From an uncultured Bacilli bacterium (lineage in GTDB: Bacteria; Bacillota_I; Bacilli_A; RF39; UBA660), in the NCBI GenBank assembly GCA_910577075.1, contig CAJTKV010000052.1:1-11225 (forward strand): a stretch of DNA of 11,225 nucleotides, given 5' to 3'. Shown piece after piece: positions 1 through 5,443 of this stretch. The notes under the pieces were generated by a model. The model was not told the DNA's origin. It saw nothing but the letters and a program-made list of their open reading frames with translations, and searched no databases. Made by a program: the position numbers and the translations under genes. Position 1 is the first letter of the stretch. Each line of letters starts with the position of its first letter.

Positions 1-61
1 ACTCATATGTCTTTTTCAATGCAACTTTGTTGCACTTCACATTTAAATTAACAAGGTATGC

Positions 62-95
62 CAAATTTGACAATAATGAACAAATTTGTTAGAAT
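62..95 (+). promoter_or_regulatory. Promoter of the first gene with twin CAAATTTG palindromes
   Basis: TTGACA at 67-72 is a perfect -35 box. A 17-base spacer leads to TAGAAT at 90-95, preceded by TG at 87-88 (extended -10). The palindrome CAAATTTG occurs at 62-69 and again at 81-88, 19 bases apart, overlapping the -35 box and the extended -10. The promoter is seen directly; the idea that the palindromes are an operator is inference. Confidence 0.75.
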
Positions 96-120
96 ATCAC
101 ACTCAAGAAGAGGGGGTTTT

Positions 121-627
121 ATGGAAAAAAGCATTAATAGATTAATTGTTAGTGTTACAATTACGACATTACTATTCTTTATTTCTATTCCACTATGGAA
201 TTACTCAGTTGCTAAAAGAAGTGCAATATTGGCAAGTTCGTACGGGGATTTAGCAATTTCTGTTAATATTGGAACTTTTGATTCTTTAGTAGCAATCGAA
301 GATTATCGTGCTTTTGATTATATTAAACCTACAACAATTTCCTTTAGAAATAGAAATGGCTTCAAAAAGGAATTTGATTTACTATTATTAGTATCTAAAG
401 ATAGTACTATTGATTATAAGGATTTAAAAGTATCTATTGGGGAAAAGATATATCATGTCAAAAGTTTAGAAATGCTTGAAGATAGCGATAATTACTACTT
501 TATTATAAATAGTTACTCCCTAGAAGCCTATTCGGAAGATTCTCTTGAAGCTCGAATTTGGTTAGATGAAAACATTCAGGGAAACATCAATGAAAAAACT
601 TTAACAACTAATTTTACTACAAGATAA
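121..627 (+). CDS. Small exported or membrane-anchored protein of unknown function
   Basis: This 168-residue protein is not recognised with confidence. The start is ATG 121, four bases after AAGAGGGGG; the in-frame ATG at 58 lies upstream of the promoter and would put the promoter inside the gene. Residues 8-27 form one hydrophobic segment after a short charged N-terminus (signal peptide or anchor), and no lipobox is seen. The rest (30-168) is rich in alternating hydrophobic residues and looks like a beta-rich extracellular domain. Its end, with a WLDEN motif followed by Thr/Phe strands, recalls small SipW/TasA-associated secreted proteins, but this is only a resemblance. It has its own promoter and terminator, so it is probably monocistronic. 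Confidence 0.8.
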   Translation: MEKSINRLIVSVTITTLLFFISIPLWNYSVAKRSAILASSYGDLAISVNIGTFDSLVAIEDYRAFDYIKPTTISFRNRNGFKKEFDLLLLVSKDSTIDYKDLKVSIGEKIYHVKSLEMLEDSDNYYFIINSYSLEAYSEDSLEARIWLDENIQGNINEKTLTTNFTTR

Positions 628-628
628 G

Positions 629-655
629 AAAGTTCTAAACTGTTAGAACTTTTTT
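629..655 (+). terminator. Intrinsic terminator after the first gene
   Basis: AAAGTTCTAA (629-638) pairs perfectly with TTAGAACTTT (643-652) around a 4-base loop and runs into TTTTTT. The hairpin begins two bases after the stop codon. Confidence 0.88.
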
Positions 656-657
656 CA

Positions 658-686
658 TTGCATTACTTTCAAAATATCGTTATAAT
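658..686 (+). promoter_or_regulatory. Promoter for the B-repeat protein gene
   Basis: TTGCAT (658-663) is separated by 17 bases from a perfect TATAAT (681-686). It lies just after the preceding terminator and about 44 bases before the start codon. Confidence 0.75.
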
Positions 687-729
687 AAATGTATATAGAT
701 TATTTATATGATTCGGGGGAATTGATTTT

Positions 730-1482
730 ATGTACAGAGATAATGAAAAAAATAATATAAATTGGTTGAAGATATTTTTAAAGGTGTTAATATTTTTCTT
801 ACTACTGTTTTTATGCATCAAACTAGTATCGATTATTATTAACAACCAAGAACATAAAAAGACAGAGAATATTTTACAGGAGAATCTAAAAGTACTAGAT
901 AAAGTTGCCAGAGGTTATTTCACTAAGGATAATATTCCTACAAAAGCTGGAGATACAGTTAAAGTTTACGTAAGTCATCTAATAGACACCAAAGCTATAG
1001 ATGAATTAAAAGATGATAAAGGTGCCTCATGCAACTATGATAAATCGTTCATTCAAATTACGAGATTGGATTCAGAATATCAGATAAAGAGTTATTTAGA
1101 TTGCAATGGCAATAATGACTATTTAAATACCTTTGTCGATATTGATCAAGCAGATATAATAATAAAGCCAACAAAGACAACTAAAAAGGTCAAAACTACT
1201 ACTAAAAAGAAGACAACTAAGAAGATAAAGAAGACTACGACCACCAAAAGAATAACCACGACAAAGAAGGTATTAGGCACTTATCATCAAGTAAGTTTTA
1301 ATACCAATGGTGGAAATATTCTTTCAACGCAAACTATTAAAGATAATTCGACTATAAAAGAGGTCATTCCAACGCGCGATGGATACAAATTCATTGGCTG
1401 GTATTATGAGGGAAGAAAATTCAATACTAATACAAGAATTACAAAAGATTATGTGTTAGTTGCCAAATGGATTAAAGAATAG
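730..1482 (+). CDS. Membrane-anchored protein with Lys/Thr stalk and InlB-type B-repeat
   Basis: The 250-residue protein starts at ATG 730 with GGGGGA at 715-720 as ribosome site. Residues 13-37 are one strongly hydrophobic segment (anchor, C-terminus outside). Residues 50-130 form a module with GYF (62-64), TVKVYVSHLI and cysteines at 101 and 125. The same layout occurs in the split gene on the minus strand at 2801-3909. Residues 147-180 are almost only Lys and Thr, with some Ile and Val, resembling an extended stalk. Residues 187-247 match one Listeria-Bacteroides/InlB B-repeat (Flg_new type): VSFNTNGG, then PTRDGYKFIGWY, ending VAKW. There is no LPXTG sorting signal, so retention would be by the N-terminal membrane segment. 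A role in surface interaction is inference from the B-repeat. Confidence 0.88.
   Translation: MYRDNEKNNINWLKIFLKVLIFFLLLFLCIKLVSIIINNQEHKKTENILQENLKVLDKVARGYFTKDNIPTKAGDTVKVYVSHLIDTKAIDELKDDKGASCNYDKSFIQITRLDSEYQIKSYLDCNGNNDYLNTFVDIDQADIIIKPTKTTKKVKTTTKKKTTKKIKKTTTTKRITTTKKVLGTYHQVSFNTNGGNILSTQTIKDNSTIKEVIPTRDGYKFIGWYYEGRKFNTNTRITKDYVLVAKWIKE
1168..1269 (+). repeat. Lys/Thr-rich low-complexity stalk coding region
   Basis: Residues 147-180 of the B-repeat protein consist of irregular KTTKK/TTTKK-like units built from AAG/AAA and ACT/ACC/ACG codons. Codons vary from unit to unit, so the protein composition rather than the DNA repeat appears to be kept. Confidence 0.8.
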
Positions 1483-1483
1483 C

Positions 1484-1518
1484 AAAAAAATATTGATTAT
1501 AAAAATCAATATTTTTTT
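1484..1518. terminator. Bidirectional terminator between convergent genes
   Basis: Arms at 1484-1498 and 1504-1518 are perfectly complementary over 15 bases (core AATATTGATT), with a 5-base loop ATAAA. Outer A7 and T7 tracts give a U-run on each strand. It serves the plus-strand B-repeat gene (stop 1480-1482) and the minus-strand CofE-like gene (stop 1522-1524). Confidence 0.9.
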
Positions 1519-1521
1519 ATT

Positions 1522-2709
1522 TTATTCATCTGCTAAATTATCGAAATATCCTTGGATAAAAACTACTGGTGTTCCTTTATCTCCACTTCCGCTAGTTAAA
1601 TCACATAGTGAACCAACTAAATCCGTGATGCGTCGAGGAGTTGTTCCTTGTGATAACATATTTCCCTTTAAGTTACTCTCCTTTTTTCTAATCTCGCCTT
1701 TAATAGCTTCTTTTAATTCATCTCCTTTTAAATTAGCAAATTCATTATCCGATATATACTTTAATTTAAGTTCATTTGGCGTTCCCTTAAGTCCATCGGT
1801 ATGAGCGGGAGATACAACGGGATCCGCAAGTTCCCAAATATGACCAACTGGATCTTTAAATGCACCATCACCATATACCATAACTTCGATATTCATTCCT
1901 GTTTTCTCTTTTAAAATATTCTGAATATTTTTGACTAATGCCTCACCTGTCTTGGGAAACAATTTTAATCTTTCCTCTGTAGATTTATTTGATCCCAATA
2001 AACCATACTCCGGATTAAATCCGCTTCCATCAATACTTTCTGTCATTATTTCATGTAGCCCCAAAACATTGCCTCTAGATTTTTCCTCAATAGTTTTCTT
2101 TGTCTTAAAGCGCGTATGAATATCACAGCATAGAACATCTTGCTGAAAATCTAATATTTTTTTTGGATCATTGGCAAAAATAAATTCAACTTCACAATCC
2201 TCACTTTTTACTAAATTGCGGTAAAACTCTACCATATTAATTCCCGTAAAGGGATGAATAAAATATCCAAAATATTCCATATATTCTTTTTCTGATATTA
2301 CACTATCTAAAGTAAATGGACTATTATCTAACTTTTCCTCATTTAAAATGCCATTTCCCACTTCATCTGTTGGAAAACTTAACTGTATGGTTATTTTATC
2401 CATTCCTCTAGCAATACCCTTTAGAATCATTGAAAATCTGTTTCTACTTAATATTGGAAATACTAAGCCAATTTCTTTTGATGGAAACTTCCTTGAGACA
2501 TCTTTAGCAATGTCATCAACAGATACATAATTTCCTTCACTAATTCCCACGACCGCCTCTGTTATTGCTACGATATCGCGATTTCTAAATTTGAATTCTT
2601 CCGATTCTTGGGCTTTCATAAGAGAATCTACAACGATATTAGCTAAATCATCTCCTTCCTTAATGATAGGGGTTCTAATACCTCTAACTACTGTACCAAC
2701 ATTTCTCAT
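1522..2709 (-). CDS. CofE-like protein (F420-0:L-glutamate ligase family, Gram-positive long form)
   Basis: A 395-residue protein, longer than the roughly 250 residues of archaeal CofE. It matches the COG1478/PF01996 family as found in Gram-positives. Recognisable blocks are the N-terminal RGIRTPII (9-16), NRDIVAITEAVVGISEGN (43-60), DGSGFNPEYGLLGS (227-240), GDGAFKDPVGHIWELADPVV (280-299), and a C-terminal block with GTTPRR (355-360) and TSGSGDKGTP (372-381). CofE adds gamma-linked glutamate to F420-0 using GTP. Nothing else here suggests F420 synthesis, and low-GC Gram-positives generally lack it, so the substrate is unknown; another gamma-glutamyl acceptor such as folate is conceivable. 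The start ATG has GGAAGG 7 bases upstream. It is a single gene with its own terminator and a palindrome upstream. Confidence 0.88.
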   Translation of the reverse strand: MRNVGTVVRGIRTPIIKEGDDLANIVVDSLMKAQESEEFKFRNRDIVAITEAVVGISEGNYVSVDDIAKDVSRKFPSKEIGLVFPILSRNRFSMILKGIARGMDKITIQLSFPTDEVGNGILNEEKLDNSPFTLDSVISEKEYMEYFGYFIHPFTGINMVEFYRNLVKSEDCEVEFIFANDPKKILDFQQDVLCCDIHTRFKTKKTIEEKSRGNVLGLHEIMTESIDGSGFNPEYGLLGSNKSTEERLKLFPKTGEALVKNIQNILKEKTGMNIEVMVYGDGAFKDPVGHIWELADPVVSPAHTDGLKGTPNELKLKYISDNEFANLKGDELKEAIKGEIRKKESNLKGNMLSQGTTPRRITDLVGSLCDLTSGSGDKGTPVVFIQGYFDNLADE

Positions 2710-2733
2710 TAAATACCTTCCTTTTTCTATATT

Positions 2734-2760
2734 TATATAAACAAATATCTTTGTTATATA
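2734..2760. promoter_or_regulatory. Imperfect palindrome upstream of the CofE-like gene
   Basis: Left arm TATATAAACAAA (2734-2745) and right arm TTTGTTATATA (2750-2760) are complementary apart from one extra A, around TATC. It lies 25-51 bases upstream of the minus-strand start codon, in the AT-rich region where the promoter should be. No clean -35/-10 pair was found there. Operator or transcript hairpin is inference. Confidence 0.45.
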
Positions 2761-2777
2761 TCATTTTTAAGCAAACA

Positions 2778-2806
2778 AAATAGAATTGTGATATACAATT
2801 CTATTT
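2778..2806 (-). terminator. Terminator of the minus-strand split gene, overlapping its stop codon
   Basis: AAATAGAATTGT (2778-2789) pairs perfectly with ACAATTCTATTT (2795-2806) around GATAT. On the minus strand the hairpin is followed by TTTTGTTTG. The stop codon (2801-2803) is inside the first arm of the transcript hairpin. Confidence 0.85.
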
Positions 2807-3691
2807 AAATTCATATGGTTTATCTATAGTTCCATCTCCACCAGTATAAACTACATTATCTGTTAAATTAAATACTACATTAATATTAGCGTATGAGCTA
2901 GCATTATTTATAGTAGGAATCTTATATAATACATATACATATTGACTGTTTTCTGCATCAGCAGTTACTGTCCAAAGGGAATCTTCACTAGTTGATAACC
3001 AATTATAGTTTGCACATGATTTGGCAATAGTATTATTGCAATTTGCATCCAAAGAAGCTTGCATTATTTCATAAACGGATAATAATCCAAAAGTTTGATC
3101 ATTAAGTTTCTTTGAACACTCTGTAGAACCATCTTTAGTGACATCTGCTTGACTGCGCTTACCAACGCATAAATCTGATTTTACAATATAGCCCTTATCT
3201 TCATCTTTCCAAACTGCGGAATCATTATAATAATTCTCAACAGCATCTCTAATGCGTGAATTTAAACCATTATAGAAATACTCATTGATACCGCCATTAT
3301 AGTTGAAATCTGGATTAAAGCGATTATCCCATACTTGTTGTTTTAAACCATCAACTTGTAAAACCCTTATAGTTCCATCATCGTTTATGCGAAGAATTCT
3401 AAATAATTGATTGGCGAATTTTACATAATTATTTTTTACTTCACCTTTCATTATATATTTATCTCCCACTTCATAAAGACCATATTTTGGATCAGAACTC
3501 TCTTCTGTTACGAGACTATCTTCAATAATCTTATCTTTTAGATAAACTGATTCATAATCTTTTCCACAATTTAAATATGGTGTATAGAGGTAAAAACCAT
3601 TATTGTTAGTAACCGTAACATTTCCATCACATTTAACCTCATCATTATCAAATAACTCTGTTAATTCTTCAATTTTCCCATCACTAATCAT
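2801..3691 (-). CDS. C-terminal part of a frameshifted anchored protein, DUF6273-like domain
   Basis: From its first ATG this fragment has 296 residues. The stop-free frame extends upstream to 3712 and reads TLTLKK just before that ATG, so the protein continues from the upstream fragment. The first 45 residues complete the two-cysteine module shared with the B-repeat protein (KCDGNVTV and YLNCG). Residues about 75-296 resemble DUF6273-type domains: an FRILRINDDGTIRVL core, an NYNWLSTSEDSLW block, and a C-terminal GGDGTIDKPYEF ending. Such domains are usually found on secreted or anchored proteins of gut Firmicutes, with no known activity. No convincing ribosome site precedes ATG 3691, which argues against independent translation. 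The domain name is from memory of the motif pattern. Confidence 0.7.
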   Translation of the reverse strand: MISDGKIEELTELFDNDEVKCDGNVTVTNNNGFYLYTPYLNCGKDYESVYLKDKIIEDSLVTEESSDPKYGLYEVGDKYIMKGEVKNNYVKFANQLFRILRINDDGTIRVLQVDGLKQQVWDNRFNPDFNYNGGINEYFYNGLNSRIRDAVENYYNDSAVWKDEDKGYIVKSDLCVGKRSQADVTKDGSTECSKKLNDQTFGLLSVYEIMQASLDANCNNTIAKSCANYNWLSTSEDSLWTVTADAENSQYVYVLYKIPTINNASSYANINVVFNLTDNVVYTGGDGTIDKPYEFK

Positions 3692-3702
3692 CTTTTTTAA
3701 AG

Positions 3703-3909
3703 TTAAAGTCTCTTAGTATCCTTATCCTCTTTTGGAAGATCATCTTTGTTTGCTTCAAAATAAGACTTAGCAACATCCATCATTTTTGCTTCTAACTTAT
3801 CATATGTATAAGTAGTGTTTGAACAACTAGATATCATGAAAAGTATAAAAATAAATACAACAAAACCCGCGATGATACCACCAAGTGTCTTCATCATCTT
3901 TTGATCCAT
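3703..3909 (-). CDS. N-terminal part of the frameshifted anchored protein (anchor plus start of module)
   Basis: A 68-residue fragment starting at ATG 3909, with GGAG at 3917-3920 and a strong promoter upstream. Lysines 4 and 7 precede a hydrophobic segment (9-28) ending in ISSC (Cys29), which could serve as a lipobox or simply end a membrane anchor. Residues 37-66 carry an AKSYF motif and a Lys/Asp-rich turn, matching the GYF region of the B-repeat protein. The frame then reaches TAA at 3703-3705 only two codons beyond the point where the downstream frame should take over. Removing two bases (AG) near 3710 joins both parts into a 368-residue protein reading DTK-TLTLKKMISDG. The gene is therefore either a recent pseudogene, a phase-variable gene or a sequencing error. 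Confidence 0.75.
   Translation of the reverse strand: MDQKMMKTLGGIIAGFVVFIFILFMISSCSNTTYTYDKLEAKMMDVAKSYFEANKDDLPKEDKDTKRL
3707..3714 (-). other. Apparent +2 frameshift site (AGAG)
   Basis: On the minus strand the sequence reads ACT AAG AG ACT TTA ACT TTA. Dropping one AG of the AGAG dinucleotide pair restores an open frame through the conserved module. No long homopolymer or slippery heptamer with a stimulatory structure is evident at the site, so programmed frameshifting is not supported. Confidence 0.6.
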
Positions 3910-3933
3910 TATATCACTCCATTCGACAACTAA

Positions 3934-3962
3934 ATTATAGCAAAGATAATAGGCACTTTCAA
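3934..3962 (-). promoter_or_regulatory. Promoter of the split DUF6273-like gene
   Basis: Read on the minus strand, TTGAAA (3962-3957) is 17 bases from TATAAT (3939-3934), close to consensus. It drives the gene starting at 3909. The strength of this promoter suggests that the gene was functional recently. Confidence 0.78.
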
Positions 3963-3985
3963 TAATTATTTCAATGTGGTATTAT
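3957..3985 (+). promoter_or_regulatory. Divergent promoter of the DUF3048 gene
   Basis: TATTAT at 3980-3985 is preceded by TG at 3977-3978 (extended -10). TTTCAA at 3957-3962, 17 bases upstream, is a weak -35 and is the same hexamer used, on the opposite strand, by the minus-strand promoter. Transcription would start only about 10 bases before the start codon, so the leader is very short. Confidence 0.5.
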
Positions 3986-4001
3986 TAATTTGGGTGATAA
4001 T

Positions 4002-5066
4002 ATGAAAAAGAGAAGTAGTAAAAAAAGATTAAAAAAAGTAGTAATCTTTATTATAACTGGTGTAGTAATATTATTAGGAGTACTAGGAGGCATTTTCTTA
4101 TTTGGCAGAGATGACGATAAATCAGTACTTGATAAATTTATCAAAACTCCTGAAAAAAAAGAGGAAAAGAAAACGGAAATAGAGATAATTAATCCCAAGA
4201 GCAATACCCGCAATGTCGCTGTAATGATTAATAATATAAAAAAAGTTTGGGGTTATCAAAGTGGACTTCAAGATGCTCATACAATTTATGAGATAATTAC
4301 GGAGGGCGGAATAACGAGACTTATGGCTATCTACAAAGATAAAGATACGGCTCGCATCGGATCTGTTCGTTCAGCGCGTATTTACTATATAGATTATGCT
4401 TTAGAGAATGATGCCATTTATGTTCATGTTGGGGGATCTAAAGAGGCCATAAACGACATTAATACTTTGGGAATAACTGATTTAAATGGTCAAACTATTT
4501 TCCGTGACAAAACATTGGGATTGCGAACCGAACACACGGCATTCACTTCTATGGAACTTATTAATAGTAAAGTTGCTTCTCGCAAAATGCGTTCAACTAC
4601 GGAAAAGAAAAATTTATTAAATTATAGCATCGATGAATTAGATGTTAGCAAAATGGAAGGTGCCATTAAAGCTGATGATATTTATATATCTTACAGCGCA
4701 TCTAAATCGACGACATTTAAATACGATGCAGAAAATAAAGTTTACAAGAGATTTCAAAATGATATAGCACATACAGACTATGTAACTAAAGAACAATATA
4801 CAGCTAAAAATATCATTACATACCAAGTGCCAAATAGGAGTTACGACTCTTATGGTCGTCAAGAACTCGATAATTTGGGTAAAGGTAAGGGATATTTCAT
4901 TACGGATGGTTACGCAGTGCCAATAACATGGGAAAAAAGCAAGCGTGCAAGTCAAACTATATATAGATATTTAAATGGTGAAGAATTAATTGTTAATGAT
5001 GGAAATACCTATATTCAAATTCAACCTAAAAATCGCGATTTTAAAATAAATGAATTGAATTATTAG
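4002..5066 (+). CDS. DUF3048 domain protein, YerB-like, membrane-anchored
   Basis: A 354-residue protein. ATG 4002 is chosen because GGGTGA lies 4 bases upstream; the in-frame TTG at 3990 would swallow that site. A Lys/Arg-rich N-terminus (1-12) precedes one membrane segment (about 12-34) without a lipobox, unlike B. subtilis YerB, a predicted lipoprotein. A charged linker (36-62) leads to the DUF3048 N-terminal domain (about 68-205): RNVAVMINN, YEIITEGGITRLMAIY, RIGSVRSARIYYIDYA, YVHVGGS and RTEHTAF. The C-terminal DUF3048 subdomain covers about 220-352, with YFITDGYAVPITW and GNTYIQI. The family is widespread in Firmicutes, acts outside the membrane and has no established biochemical function. 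It lies 41 bases upstream of the small membrane protein gene, with no terminator between them. Confidence 0.92.
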   Translation: MKKRSSKKRLKKVVIFIITGVVILLGVLGGIFLFGRDDDKSVLDKFIKTPEKKEEKKTEIEIINPKSNTRNVAVMINNIKKVWGYQSGLQDAHTIYEIITEGGITRLMAIYKDKDTARIGSVRSARIYYIDYALENDAIYVHVGGSKEAINDINTLGITDLNGQTIFRDKTLGLRTEHTAFTSMELINSKVASRKMRSTTEKKNLLNYSIDELDVSKMEGAIKADDIYISYSASKSTTFKYDAENKVYKRFQNDIAHTDYVTKEQYTAKNIITYQVPNRSYDSYGRQELDNLGKGKGYFITDGYAVPITWEKSKRASQTIYRYLNGEELIVNDGNTYIQIQPKNRDFKINELNY

Positions 5067-5083
5067 CCATAGGGTGTTAAAAT
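5055..5083 (+). promoter_or_regulatory. Promoter of the small membrane protein gene, within the DUF3048 gene end
   Basis: TTGAAT (5055-5060) lies 17 bases from TAAAAT (5078-5083), with TG at 5075-5076 as extended -10. The -35 overlaps the last codons of the DUF3048 gene. AAGGAG follows at 5095-5100. Confidence 0.65.
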
Positions 5084-5107
5084 AGATATAGAATAAGGAG
5101 AGGTCTT

Positions 5108-5362
5108 ATGTTAGAATTTATAATTTCCAATTATATAATTTTTATTGTAATTGCGGTCGTTTTACTGCTAGGATTATTCGGCTATATGATGGATAAAAAG
5201 AAGTATGAACAATATAGAGAAGAAATTGTCAATGAGGAAAGAGCTATCAATACTCTTGAATCAAGACCAGAAGTATCTAATGTTGCATCTCCTGTTCCTA
5301 TGGCTCAACCGGTCTCTCAAGAATCTGTTCCGGTTGTAACCGACAATACAAATATGAACTAA
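5108..5362 (+). CDS. Small single-pass membrane protein, unknown function, upstream of cdaA
   Basis: An 84-residue protein with an excellent ribosome site (AAGGAG, 7 bases before ATG). Residues 6-27 form one membrane segment. The following DKKKYEQYREE is strongly charged, so the positive-inside rule predicts N-terminus out and C-terminus in the cytoplasm. Residues 30-52 are probably helical. Residues 53-84 are low complexity, rich in Pro, Val, Ser and Asn, and likely disordered. I do not recognise the family. It ends in a terminator and is followed 81 bases later by cdaA with its own promoter, so cotranscription with cdaA would need readthrough. A role connected with the c-di-AMP proteins is possible only on position. 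Confidence 0.8.
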   Translation: MLEFIISNYIIFIVIAVVLLLGLFGYMMDKKKYEQYREEIVNEERAINTLESRPEVSNVASPVPMAQPVSQESVPVVTDNTNMN

Positions 5363-5383
5363 TGCATCTTGGTGCATTTTTTT
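5361..5383 (+). terminator. Terminator overlapping the stop codon of the small membrane protein gene
   Basis: AATGCAT (5361-5367) pairs with GTGCATT (5372-5378), with one T-G wobble, around CTTG, followed by a T-run to 5383. The last two bases of the TAA stop (5360-5362) are in the stem. Confidence 0.8.
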
Positions 5384-5392
5384 ATTCTAGTC

Positions 5393-5421
5393 TATGAATA
5401 AATTTGAATATTTGTTATAAT
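5393..5421 (+). promoter_or_regulatory. Promoter of cdaA
   Basis: TATAAT at 5416-5421 is perfect and is preceded by TG at 5413-5414 (extended -10). The -35 position 17 bases upstream, TATGAA, is poor, so the promoter probably relies on the extended -10. Confidence 0.65.
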
Positions 5422-5443
5422 ACTTAATTGAAGGAGTGATTAG

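Noticed and set aside
20..34. Short hairpin TGCAAC/GTTGCA as a terminator
   Set aside because: Only six base pairs and no U-run on either strand; no gene end is visible here.
58..120. Longer start for the first gene at ATG 58
   Set aside because: It lies upstream of the -35/-10 boxes (67-95) and has no ribosome site of the quality seen before ATG 121.
1460..1804. Plus-strand open frame opposite the CofE-like gene end
   Set aside because: Shadow of a clearly conserved minus-strand gene, with no ribosome site and a terminator inside its start region.
3703..3715. Programmed ribosomal frameshift
   Set aside because: No slippery heptamer, internal Shine-Dalgarno or convincing downstream structure, and the required shift is by two bases at an AGAG.
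3971..4213. Minus-strand open frame across the DUF3048 gene start
   Set aside because: It is antisense to the promoter and Lys-rich N-terminus of a conserved gene; its hydrophobic look comes from the complement of Lys/Asn codons.
4638..4955. Minus-strand open frame within the DUF3048 gene
   Set aside because: Shadow frame without ribosome site or recognisable domain; the plus-strand gene explains the region.
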